This document shows, piece by piece, positions 44,510-53,321 of a stretch of 64,000 bases of DNA. The notes under the pieces are model-generated. The model saw only the letters and a program-made list of their open reading frames with translations. It did no database searches and was not told where the DNA came from. The position numbers and the translations under genes were made by a program. The stretch lies in contig JAWKZN010000001.1 in NCBI GenBank assembly GCA_041395945.1, forward strand, positions 2,356,001-2,420,000, given 5' to 3'. The first letter of the stretch is position 1; each line of letters starts with the position of its first letter. This DNA comes from Pseudomonadales bacterium. Lineage in GTDB: Bacteria; Pseudomonadota; Gammaproteobacteria; Pseudomonadales; Azotimanducaceae.

Positions 44510-45079
44510 ATGAGTTCGCAGAATCGATCTGAGGCAGTTCCTTTATCCCATCGGGTAGCCGATGCTGCTGACATTCCTGCCATCATCGAACTCATGGCTG
44601 CAGCCATCGAAGGCAATATGGCATCGTTCCTGTCCCCGCAGGAGGTCGCCGCCGCCCGGGAATCCATGGGTGTTGACCGGTCGCTGATTGCCGACGGTAC
44701 CTATTTCGTCGTCGAAACCATCAGCGACGGGCAGACCATCATGGTGGGTTGCGGCGGATGGGGAAAGCGCAGAACGCTCTATGGCGGCGATCAGACCGCC
44801 GGTCGGGATGACAGTCTGAGCGATCCGGATCGGGACGCTGCCCGCATACGCGCCATGTATACCCATCCGGACTGGACTCGGCGGGGTATCGGCACCCTGC
44901 TCCTCGACCTCGGTGAAAGCGCCGCCCGTGCGGCCGGTTTCAAGACGATCGAACTGGGATCGACGATCCCGGGTGAGCCACTCTACCTCGCACGCGGCTA
45001 TTGCGAGGTCAGTCGCGAAACTCTGGTCGCGAAAAACGGCGCAGACAGCGTAGTCATAAAAATGGTGAAAGCGCTCTGA
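44510..45079 (+). CDS. GNAT family acetyltransferase
   Basis: Acetyl-CoA-dependent N-acetyltransferase of 189 residues. The acetyl-CoA loop is in HPDWTRRGIGTLLLDLGE, followed by AARAAGFKTIELGST and PLYLARGY. An upstream region ADAADIPAIIELMAAAIE is the normal GNAT N-terminal helix. ATG 44510 is preceded by GGAAAAG and lies 41 bases after the P450 stop. The longer frame upstream is antisense noise. Substrate is unknown. Confidence 0.88.
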   Translation: MSSQNRSEAVPLSHRVADAADIPAIIELMAAAIEGNMASFLSPQEVAAARESMGVDRSLIADGTYFVVETISDGQTIMVGCGGWGKRRTLYGGDQTAGRDDSLSDPDRDAARIRAMYTHPDWTRRGIGTLLLDLGESAARAAGFKTIELGSTIPGEPLYLARGYCEVSRETLVAKNGADSVVIKMVKAL

Positions 45080-45152
45080 ATCACTGGCAGGACAGTCTGC
45101 AGCATCGAGCTTCATAGGGCGCTTCTGGCGACAAGCCCTGATCTGACGCAGC

Positions 45153-45821
45153 CTAATTTCGCTTCACTGCAAGAGTCAGCCCGTCACCAATGGGCAGAAT
45201 GCAGGCGTCCACTCTGCTGTCCCGATGTACCTTTTTGTTGATCTCACGAATTGCCCTCGTGTCGTCGTCTGTGCTACCGGCATCAACCACACGACCGCCC
45301 CACAACACATTGTCGATAGCTACCACACCACCGATGCGCAACAGCTCGAGACAGCGTTCGTAATATTTTTCATAGTTGCTCTTATCCGCATCGATGAAGG
45401 CGAAATCAAAACTGCCTGATTCACCGCTGGCAATCAGCTCGTCCAGTGTTTCGACAGCCGGTCGCAGACGCAGATCGATCTTCCCGATGACGCCGGATTG
45501 TTTCCAGAACGGTTTTCCGATTGCAGTCCATTCGTCAGATACGTCGCACGCGATGAGCACACCATCGGCAGGCAGCGCCTCGGCAACCACAAGGGCGCTG
45601 TAGCCGGTGAACGTTCCTACTTCAATCGCGCGACGAGCGCCGATCAGGCGAACCAGCAGGGCCATGAAAGCGCCTTGCTCCGGGGAAATCTGCATGCCAT
45701 GCGCAGGAGTCGCATCGCGCGTGGCCTCACGAAGCGCCCGAGCGACAGCAGATTCCCGGGTACCTGTTTGAATCAGGTATTCGTAGAGCGTCTCAGTAAG
45801 TTCTATGGTTCGACTGGACAT
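45153..45821 (-). CDS. SAM-dependent O-methyltransferase (caffeoyl-CoA OMT family)
   Basis: Class I O-methyltransferase of 222 residues, metal-dependent type. Motif I is AIEVGTFTGYSALVVAEALP, acidic ADKSNYEKYYERC is the divalent-metal region, and GGVVAIDNVLWGGRVVD follows. These enzymes methylate catechol-type hydroxyls. The gene for an HpaB-family flavoprotein lies 95 bases upstream on the same strand, which could make the hydroxylated phenol that this enzyme methylates; this is inference. Confidence 0.9.
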   Translation of the reverse strand: MSSRTIELTETLYEYLIQTGTRESAVARALREATRDATPAHGMQISPEQGAFMALLVRLIGARRAIEVGTFTGYSALVVAEALPADGVLIACDVSDEWTAIGKPFWKQSGVIGKIDLRLRPAVETLDELIASGESGSFDFAFIDADKSNYEKYYERCLELLRIGGVVAIDNVLWGGRVVDAGSTDDDTRAIREINKKVHRDSRVDACILPIGDGLTLAVKRN

Positions 45822-45916
45822 ATTGACGGTGAAGCTCGCTCAGACTGGTAGAAGGTCGATTGCGGTGGGTCACTGGCGCGAAGAACCTGACCTGCAATAA
45901 AGGAAAAAAACTGGTT

Positions 45917-47308
45917 TCAGACCTGACCGATGTACTCGTTCAGGTGGGCCATCTCCAGCGCCGTGCGCTTTGCCCGATCCATGTCATAGTGCATGCGTGA
46001 AACGATCCGCTGTGCATAGAGCCCGCCACCCGCCTGGATATTGGTGACCGCATTCCAGCCGCCATACGCATCTGCTGTAAGGTCCCGGATCGCGTGAAAG
46101 AGTCGCGTGCGGAAGATGCCGTCCACAGCCTGACTCGTCGACATGTATTTACGGGCCAGATGACCGACCTCCTCGTTGTCCAGATCCGCCATGGCAGGCG
46201 CTGTCAGAATCGCCCCGCCGCCAATGTCGTGCAGATGGCGAACCATCAGGGACCAGTTAGCGGCGCCATGATATTTACCGGCATTGGTGAACAGCTCATC
46301 CGGAAAAGCGACGCCGTCTGCGGTGATCTGGCAATTCTCGATCGCGGCTTCCAGGGTTGCCCGTATCAGGGTCGCATGGATCAGCATCTCGGCTATCTTC
46401 TCCTTGATGTGACTCGTGCGATCCAGACCGTTGACCTCGGATATAAGTTGCGCAAATCCCACCAGTGCTTCGTATTTGGTAACCATCGAGGAAAGACCAC
46501 CGAGTCGCTCCCAGAGACCGAGTGAGTGGGCGAAGATCCCGGCCAGTTCCGGGTTGCCGTCGAGAAACACCCGCTCAGCAGGCACGAACACATCGTCGAA
46601 GATCACGAAGCCTTCCGGAGTGTGATGTCTGCTCGAGATCGGAAAGTCGCGTACATCCGCATGGCGGGGGGCGTAGGTGGTGTTGATGATCTTCACTCCC
46701 GGTGCGTTTACCGGGACCATGCAGGCCACCGAGTACTGGTCCTCGCCCTGCTTCATGGATTTGGTCGGAATGGTCATCAGTTCGTGGCCCATCGAGGCGG
46801 CAGAGATATGCAGCTTCGCACCGCGGATGACGATGCCATCTTTACGCCGTTTCACAACGCGCACAAACTGGTCCGGATCATCCTGGTTGCCCGGTCGCCG
46901 ACTCCGATCACCTTTGGCGTCGGTGATGCACTGGGTGATCCGCACATCCCGGCGCTGTGCATCCGCTACCCAGTTTCGAATACGCGCGGCATTCTCCGGC
47001 AGGGAGGCTTCTATTCGATCGGCAGCAGTCAGCAGGGTCATGATCGAGGCGTAGGTCACATGGGTGAGCAGATCCACCGTCTCGTGAAGTTCCACCTGCT
47101 CCCGCAGTTCCTCCTTCGAACGCGGTACTTTCATGAAGGCGCCAACCGCTCCGGGTGCCGGATCATAGAATCTCTCGTAACCCCTGGCGGCAGAATCCAC
47201 CGTGATACCGAGGATCGGATCGGCCGCCACATCATCGATCTGCTGACCTTCGAAGTAAGTTTCACGGCCATCGTTCAGAGACGCCCGGTACTCGTCCGCT
47301 GTCATCAT
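45917..47308 (-). CDS. HpaB/4-hydroxybutyryl-CoA dehydratase family flavoprotein
   Basis: FAD-binding protein of 463 residues in the 4-hydroxyphenylacetate 3-hydroxylase family. Typical stretches are AKLHISAASMGHELMTIPTK, GFVIFDDVFVPAERVFL and AGKYHGAANWSLMVRHLHDIGGG. The dehydratase branch needs Cys ligands for an iron-sulfur cluster near residues 99-103; no Cys is found there, so a hydroxylase or other flavin role is more likely. A flavin reductase partner is not adjacent. An MFS carrier gene lies 49 bases upstream and an O-methyltransferase downstream, in one probable unit. Confidence 0.88.
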   Translation of the reverse strand: MMTADEYRASLNDGRETYFEGQQIDDVAADPILGITVDSAARGYERFYDPAPGAVGAFMKVPRSKEELREQVELHETVDLLTHVTYASIMTLLTAADRIEASLPENAARIRNWVADAQRRDVRITQCITDAKGDRSRRPGNQDDPDQFVRVVKRRKDGIVIRGAKLHISAASMGHELMTIPTKSMKQGEDQYSVACMVPVNAPGVKIINTTYAPRHADVRDFPISSRHHTPEGFVIFDDVFVPAERVFLDGNPELAGIFAHSLGLWERLGGLSSMVTKYEALVGFAQLISEVNGLDRTSHIKEKIAEMLIHATLIRATLEAAIENCQITADGVAFPDELFTNAGKYHGAANWSLMVRHLHDIGGGAILTAPAMADLDNEEVGHLARKYMSTSQAVDGIFRTRLFHAIRDLTADAYGGWNAVTNIQAGGGLYAQRIVSRMHYDMDRAKRTALEMAHLNEYIGQV

Positions 47309-47357
47309 GTTGCATCCCTCCCGAGGAACTTAAGCAGGTAGCGATAGTACGAAAATC

Positions 47358-48758
47358 CTATTCTTCCATCTCTTCGCGAATCGTCCGGCGCGCGAGCCAG
47401 AAACAGATGAAGGCGGGGATGGCCAGAAACTGAGAACCGATCAGCGCCCAGCGCACCCCTTCAGCTGAGCCGAGGCCGAAGGGTCCCGCCAGGATATCGC
47501 TGGCAAGCCCCACGGCAAGCGGTCCGAGGCCCAGGCCGATGAGATTGGCGATGAAGAGAAAGATCGAAGCGGCTGTGGCCCGCATGTGCACCGGCGCGAT
47601 GTTCTGCACTGTGGCATAGACGGGGCCCTGCCACAGGGAAACCAGGACAGAATTGAGGGCGAGAATGGGCAGGATCGGCAGAAAACTCGGCATCAGCAGC
47701 GCCATCGTGTAAATCGGCACTGAAGCCAGCACCGCTACACCGGGGATGCCCATATAGGCGCGCAGATCACGTGCACCGTAGCGATCGGCGATGATTCCAC
47801 CGAGGAAAACCCCGACACCCGCAGCGATGCCAAGTATGAGACCCAGTGCCAGGCCGACGAAGCCGATGGGACCCAGACCGAACTGGGCAGCAAGCTGTTC
47901 GATTTCCGCGCCGTGTACACGCAGAAAGAACGATGCGCCGAAGGGCGCGTGGCCGTAGCCGATGAAGGCGACGATGGAGACACCGATCGCCATGTACCAG
48001 AACGTGCGTTTGCCCCGCAGCACCCGCAACACATCGCCGAAGGAAGACTGGGTTGTCTGTGTTGCCTGGCGCGCCACCGCTGCCGCTGCCTTCAGACGCG
48101 GCTCCACCAGCGTCAGGATCACCAGAACCGCGAGGAGCAGTCCGGGCAGACCCACCACCAGGAAGGCGGTGCGCCAGCCGAACGCATCCGCGATGAGGCC
48201 TCCAGATACCACACCAATCAGAGCACCCACTGGATTACCCATGGAATAAAACGCCATTGCGGACGCCCGCTGTTCCTTGGGCGTGTAGTCGGCAATCAGA
48301 GAATGGGCAGGGGGCGTACAGCCGGCTTCCCCTACCCCGACGCCTATCCGTGCGAGCACCAGATGCCAGAAATTCTGCGCAATTCCACACAGCGCTGTGA
48401 ACCCGCTCCAGGCTGCCAGCGACAGTCCGATAATCCAGGGCCGGTTGCGCCGCTCCGCCAGTCGCGCGATGGGTATTCCGAGGGTGCAGTAAAAGATCGC
48501 AAAAGCCGTACCCGTCATCAGGCCCAGCTGCCAGTCTGCTATCTGCAGGTCCTGTTTGATCGGCTCCGCCAGAATCGTGACGATCTGCCGGTCGATGAAA
48601 TTGAACACGTAGACAAAGAACAGCAGACCGATCGCATAGCGGCGGTACTCCGGACTGACCTGTTGAATGCGCGACCCCGGCACATCCGCCTCAGGCGCCT
48701 TTGACTCAGGCGCAGGGGACTTCGCGTCCTCCGCCGCGTCCAGATCCTGACCCCCCAT
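47358..48758 (-). CDS. MFS transporter, spinster-like
   Basis: Inner-membrane carrier of 466 residues with about twelve helices. The N-terminal tail (30 residues) is acidic and hydrophilic. FVYVFNFIDRQIVTILAEPI, then LGLMTGTAFAIFYCTLGIPI and ARIGVGVGEAGCTPPAHSLI, are typical of the spinster-like branch. ATG 48758 is chosen because the longer frame begins antisense to the next gene. It is 49 bases upstream of the HpaB-like gene. The carrier at 53322 shares most of these blocks and is a paralogue. Confidence 0.9.
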   Translation of the reverse strand: MGGQDLDAAEDAKSPAPESKAPEADVPGSRIQQVSPEYRRYAIGLLFFVYVFNFIDRQIVTILAEPIKQDLQIADWQLGLMTGTAFAIFYCTLGIPIARLAERRNRPWIIGLSLAAWSGFTALCGIAQNFWHLVLARIGVGVGEAGCTPPAHSLIADYTPKEQRASAMAFYSMGNPVGALIGVVSGGLIADAFGWRTAFLVVGLPGLLLAVLVILTLVEPRLKAAAAVARQATQTTQSSFGDVLRVLRGKRTFWYMAIGVSIVAFIGYGHAPFGASFFLRVHGAEIEQLAAQFGLGPIGFVGLALGLILGIAAGVGVFLGGIIADRYGARDLRAYMGIPGVAVLASVPIYTMALLMPSFLPILPILALNSVLVSLWQGPVYATVQNIAPVHMRATAASIFLFIANLIGLGLGPLAVGLASDILAGPFGLGSAEGVRWALIGSQFLAIPAFICFWLARRTIREEMEE

Positions 48759-48843
48759 GATCGAAGCCCCCCGTTTCTTCAGGCGAGAGCATACCAGGCA
48801 AATTGCGCCAGAAAGCCTGACCGGCGGCCGAGCCCGCGCGACT

Positions 48844-50667
48844 TCACTTCGAGGCGATACCCTGGGCGGATTGACGCTCCGCTGCCGGCATTGCGACCTG
48901 CGCAGGGTCTTCGGATTTTTTCTCCACATATCTCAGTGTCGTAAACCCGAAGAACATCTCATGCATGGTCTGCAGTCCGAAGTGCACCGGTCTGCTCGGA
49001 TCCGGATTGCCCGGATTGCGATCCGAATTGTCCATCGCCCCGCGCGCCACCAGTCGTGTTCCGGCAGGCAGCAGGACCGGCTCTTCGAGCTGGTAGTTGA
49101 ACTGCCAGTTGAAGTCGTACTTCGGCACTGACATCAGCAGCTCTTCGCTGCCATCCGGGTAAATGGCACTGTAGTTCATGTATTTCCCGCGATAGTGCAT
49201 GTGCGGCATCATTGCGTGCAGATAGGCGTCGCGCTCCACCTGAAATTCACCTTCGAGTTTGTGCTCTTTAGCATACGGCGGAACCAGAAACCGGCGCTGA
49301 CCGGCAATCGCCTCATTCATGACCCAGCGCGGCGGCGCATCGTGCAGATAGATGCCGAATTCCGTTTCATCGACCGTGGCTTTGCCGTAGGTCGTGTAAT
49401 GCATCTGCAGCAGCAGACTGGAACCTTTTGGAATCAGTCTCCCGCCTTCTTCTCCAAAGGAGTCCGCCTGGCGCCCCGGCGCAAAGCCACCCACACTTTC
49501 ACCGCGCGCGGCGACGCTCTGCTGACTGCGTTTACGCCGATCCGCAGGGCTCTGCAGATAGGCAATGACGTGATGCAGTGCTTTATGGTCACCGGGCACG
49601 AATTCCATGCCCCGGATCCACACATCGCGATCCAGGTTGAGTTGCACAGGTACGTATCGGTAATCTACGGTACCCGAGGCCGGCAGCTGCTGCGCCGGTA
49701 CTTTGTAGACCAGGTCCGGTTCACCCAGAGTGAATTTTCGATTGTCGAAGGACAGCGCGGTCAGCGGATCCGTCTCACCGTCGATCGGGGATCCCGCATC
49801 GATCCAGCGAATCAGCTTCTGCTGTTCGACGATACTCAAACCTGCAGCATTCGAGATCGGCCGGCCGACACGGGTGTCGATCTGTCCTGGCGGCATGCGC
49901 CGGGTTGTTATCACCTCTTTGATCATGGGTCCGAAGCCGCGCACCATCGCATGGCTGTTCATGGACCAGGGACCGATACCGCCGTCGTGGTGACAGGACA
50001 CGCAGTTGTTTTCGAGGATCGGCACGATATCCCGGGTATAGGAAATCTGCCCGAGTTCCCGGCCCGGGAAGGTCAGACTGGCCGCCGTGGCGTCGTCAGC
50101 CGCCACCTCTACCACCGTCTCAACCGGCTGCCCGGATGTCTGCGCACTGAGGATGTTTTCGAGATCTGCAGCAGTCGTTGTACCGAGGGTTCCCCGGTAA
50201 AGGAGCGTCAGCCGGTGCGGGTCGATGACCAGGACATCCCCCACCTGCTCGAGTTGCAGAGCCTCTGCCACCAGCTGAGCTTCGTCCAGCAGCACGGGCA
50301 TTCCGAAGGCGTGCACCTCGGCTTCACGCTGCACAACTTCCCGGCTGGCGTCAGGCGTCGGGTTGATCATGAAGAACTGCACACCCCGCGACTGCCAGGC
50401 ATTCTGGACGAGCTTCAATGAAGGGAGCCGGTCTCTGAGCCACTGGCTGGCGCTGGCCTGAACCACCAGCACCACCGCTTTCTGATCGCCGTAGTAGCTG
50501 AGCTGATGAAACTTTCCCTCGTGGTCGAGCAGCGAGAAGTCACTCACCCGGACCGGATCTGCAATCGCCGTTTCAAACACCGCCAGGCCCAGAAACAGGG
50601 CAACCCCCACCCGGCGCACTTTTCCGACCGGGGAGCCGGCTGCTGAATTGGATACCTTCATACGCAT
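48844..50667 (-). CDS. Periplasmic redoxin - cytochrome c - copper monooxygenase fusion
   Basis: Multi-domain exported protein of 607 residues. After a signal peptide (VGVALFLGLAVFETAIA) comes a redoxin-like domain (LLDHEGKFHQLSYYGDQKAV, but no CxxC seen), then a cytochrome c-like domain with NNCVSCHHDG near residue 213, and a C-terminal copper type II monooxygenase-like domain. The copper ligands of peptidylglycine/dopamine hydroxylases are recognisable: HH in HKALHHVIAYL, His in LLQMHYTTYG, HxH in MMPHMHYRG, and Met in HEMFFGF. The substrate is unknown. ATG 50667 is preceded by GTGAGAG. Confidence 0.82.
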   Translation of the reverse strand: MRMKVSNSAAGSPVGKVRRVGVALFLGLAVFETAIADPVRVSDFSLLDHEGKFHQLSYYGDQKAVVLVVQASASQWLRDRLPSLKLVQNAWQSRGVQFFMINPTPDASREVVQREAEVHAFGMPVLLDEAQLVAEALQLEQVGDVLVIDPHRLTLLYRGTLGTTTAADLENILSAQTSGQPVETVVEVAADDATAASLTFPGRELGQISYTRDIVPILENNCVSCHHDGGIGPWSMNSHAMVRGFGPMIKEVITTRRMPPGQIDTRVGRPISNAAGLSIVEQQKLIRWIDAGSPIDGETDPLTALSFDNRKFTLGEPDLVYKVPAQQLPASGTVDYRYVPVQLNLDRDVWIRGMEFVPGDHKALHHVIAYLQSPADRRKRSQQSVAARGESVGGFAPGRQADSFGEEGGRLIPKGSSLLLQMHYTTYGKATVDETEFGIYLHDAPPRWVMNEAIAGQRRFLVPPYAKEHKLEGEFQVERDAYLHAMMPHMHYRGKYMNYSAIYPDGSEELLMSVPKYDFNWQFNYQLEEPVLLPAGTRLVARGAMDNSDRNPGNPDPSRPVHFGLQTMHEMFFGFTTLRYVEKKSEDPAQVAMPAAERQSAQGIASK

Positions 50668-50876
50668 GGTTGCTCTCACCCCGGAAAAACCGCTCGACTC
50701 TAGCACATCCCTGCCCCGGAAAATCCCGGACACTGAGCAGGTTCCCACCGCGGGCTCATTGCACACTCGCCCTCCGGGCTGGCGTGGCCACTACACTCGT
50801 ACTCCGGAATATGCCACCCTGCCAGCCGTCTGGATAAACCCCAATGTGCGTCCACTCAAGCAGGCACTCACCTTTC

Positions 50877-53216
50877 ATGTCAGCACTCATCGAACAACTG
50901 CTGGACCGGCGTCATGCACTGGCGTTGCTCACTCTGCTCCTCGGCGCCGCGGTGATCGCCGGTATCCAGCACACGAGTCTCGACAGCAGCAGCAGTGCCA
51001 TCCTGATTGACGGTGATCCCTATAAGGCCGAAGTGGATGAGGTCAGGGAGAGCTTCCCGGCCACGAGCAGCGTGCTCTTCGTGTTCGAGGCCGAGCCGGA
51101 TGTCTTCAGCTTCGAGGCACTGCGTGCCATGGAAGCACTGGACCAGCGGTTCACCGAGATCGACTCCGCAATCGCGGTGGGTTCTCTCATCAATCGACGC
51201 CTGAGCGATACCGATGCAGAACGTTACGATCGGGATTTCCTGATCCCCGAGCTGAACAGGCTCACCGATGCCGACCTTGCCGAGATTCGAGCAATTGCAC
51301 TGGCTGACGAGGACCTGACCAGGAGTCTACTGTCCCCGTCCGGAGACATGGCGCTCGCCCAGTTGAAATACAGCCCGGGTACCGACGAGCAGGCGGTCAG
51401 ACTGGAGATCGCCAGATCGATTCTGGCCTTCAGAGACAGCCTGCGGGAAGAATTTCCCGATGTGCAGATCTATACCCTGGGTGGTGTTCTCTTCGAGTGG
51501 GACGGCTATCAGGCGCAGATCAAGGACAGCCATCTGCTCATGCCGCTGGTGATCGGTGTCGCGATTGCACTGTTGTGGATGTGCCTGAAATCCCTGTCGT
51601 TCTCCTTCGGCCTGTTCCTGGTCGCATTTGCGACCGTCGGCCTCACTGTCGGCACTTACGGATGGCTGCGCATCCCTTTGAACCAGATTTCCAACCTGGG
51701 ACCGCTCGTGGTCTTCGTCGTCGCCATCGCCCACGGCATTCACCTGGTGTCCATCTACGCTCAGGGTCTGCACCAGGGGCTCGAGAAACTTGCCGCCATG
51801 CGCGAGAGCCTTCTCATAAACCTGCAACCCGTCACCCTGGCGACAATCACCACCGCCATGGGTTTTCTGAGTCTCAACTACTGCACGTCACCCGGCATCT
51901 ACGGCTTCGGCAATATCGTCGCCATCGGTGTGGTCTGGGCCTACATCCTCAGCATCACCCTGCTGCCGGCTGTCATTCTGCTCATGCCGGTTGCAAAAAC
52001 CCCGAAACCGCTTGGTATCCGCATCTTCATCGAGCAGGTCACCGAACTGGTGGAAAAACGCGGTCCTCCGCTGTTCTGGGGATGCACCGTTCTGATCGTC
52101 GCGACGCTGCTGATGCTGCCGCTCAACAGGATGGACTTCGACCGGCTGAGCTTCGTGGACGAGGAGTCTGACCTGCATCATGTGATGACCGCTCTGGCGG
52201 AAAAGATCGGCAACGATCAGAGCCTCGTCTACGGCATCTTCAGCGATGCGTACTACGGCATCACCGAGCCGGATTTCCTCCGCCAGGTTGACGAACTCTC
52301 CCGCTGGCTGGAAACCCAGCCGGAAGCCAGCTTTGTCGCCAGCTACACGGACCTGCTGCGCTCGATGAACCTCTCGGAACATAACGACGATCCGACATTC
52401 GACAGGCTGCCCGAGGACAAGCTGCAGATCATCGACTACCTGGTGAGCTATCAGCTCATCCAGGAGATCGAGCCCAGTCTGGAACCGATTTTCAGCACCG
52501 ACTTTTCTGCGATACGTCTGGTGGTAGGCACCTCGGATCTGTCGAACGCACAACTGGTGGCGTTCAACGACCGGATCGAACAATGGGTTGCCGCCAACGT
52601 GGATCCGAAGTATCGGGTACTGCACGGTGACAACAGCATTCTGGGCGCCCGCCTGAACCAGGCCATCACCCGGGAACTGATGGAAGGCTTCACGGTGAGT
52701 ATCCTGCTGATTACGCTGACACTGATCATCGGGCTGAAGAGCCTGCGTTACGGTCTGCTCAGCGTCATACCGAACCTGTTCCCCGCCACCATCGTGTTCG
52801 GCTTCTGGGGCCTGTTGGTGGGAGAGATCGGTCCGTATGTGCTGATGCTCTTCTCAATCAGTATCGGCCTTGTTGTGGACGATTCGGTGCATATCCTGAG
52901 CAAGTACATCACCGGACTTCGACAGGGTCTTAGTCCGGAACGCGCCGTGCGCTATTCACTGGACAAAGCAGGGTCAGCCATCACCATCACGACACTCTCT
53001 CTCGCGGTCGGTACTTTCATCCTGGTTTTCTCCAACACCTTCTACTTCCAGAACGTCGCGCTGCTGCTCACACCCATCATTTTGGCAGCGCTGCTGCTCG
53101 ATCTGCTGTTCCTGCCGCCGCTGCTGATCATGTTCGACCGTCGCTGGGGTACAGCCAGGCCGAAAGGATCCACGGAAGATGGATCCGCGGAAGATAGATC
53201 CACGATCAGCGTGTAG
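50877..53216 (+). CDS. RND superfamily exporter (MMPL-like)
   Basis: Inner-membrane transporter of 779 residues. Twelve helices in two halves, with large periplasmic loops; the duplicated halves contain VVFVVAIAHGIHLVSIYAQG and ISIGLVVDDSVHILSKYITG, the latter with the acidic pair usual for proton relay. Proteins of this type export lipids or hopanoid-like substrates. The first ATG at 50844 and ATG 50877 are both weak by ribosome binding site; the second starts just before the first helix. Three 15-base repeats at its 3' end give a Ser/Glu/Asp-rich tail. It is divergent from the copper fusion gene. Confidence 0.88.
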   Translation: MSALIEQLLDRRHALALLTLLLGAAVIAGIQHTSLDSSSSAILIDGDPYKAEVDEVRESFPATSSVLFVFEAEPDVFSFEALRAMEALDQRFTEIDSAIAVGSLINRRLSDTDAERYDRDFLIPELNRLTDADLAEIRAIALADEDLTRSLLSPSGDMALAQLKYSPGTDEQAVRLEIARSILAFRDSLREEFPDVQIYTLGGVLFEWDGYQAQIKDSHLLMPLVIGVAIALLWMCLKSLSFSFGLFLVAFATVGLTVGTYGWLRIPLNQISNLGPLVVFVVAIAHGIHLVSIYAQGLHQGLEKLAAMRESLLINLQPVTLATITTAMGFLSLNYCTSPGIYGFGNIVAIGVVWAYILSITLLPAVILLMPVAKTPKPLGIRIFIEQVTELVEKRGPPLFWGCTVLIVATLLMLPLNRMDFDRLSFVDEESDLHHVMTALAEKIGNDQSLVYGIFSDAYYGITEPDFLRQVDELSRWLETQPEASFVASYTDLLRSMNLSEHNDDPTFDRLPEDKLQIIDYLVSYQLIQEIEPSLEPIFSTDFSAIRLVVGTSDLSNAQLVAFNDRIEQWVAANVDPKYRVLHGDNSILGARLNQAITRELMEGFTVSILLITLTLIIGLKSLRYGLLSVIPNLFPATIVFGFWGLLVGEIGPYVLMLFSISIGLVVDDSVHILSKYITGLRQGLSPERAVRYSLDKAGSAITITTLSLAVGTFILVFSNTFYFQNVALLLTPIILAALLLDLLFLPPLLIMFDRRWGTARPKGSTEDGSAEDRSTISV
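53166..53205 (+). repeat. 15-bp tandem repeat in the C-terminal tail of the exporter gene
   Basis: Two full 15-base units (53166-53180, 53181-53195) and a partial third (53196-53205) encode a Gly-Ser-Thr/Ala-Glu-Asp repeat at the very end of the RND protein. Copies differ by one base, suggesting slippage; length variation between strains would be expected. Confidence 0.65.
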
Positions 53217-53321
53217 CGTCAGAGCAGATTGCATGTTGCCGTTCTTCAAGCGGAGCGTGTATAACAGATCTGCGCGACAAAGCGCCTGTCACTGAACCTT
53301 CTCCAATCGAGGTGCAAGCGC

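Noticed and set aside
49195..50421. 408-codon plus-strand frame
   Set aside because: Antisense to the redoxin/cytochrome/copper fusion, and without any domain signal.
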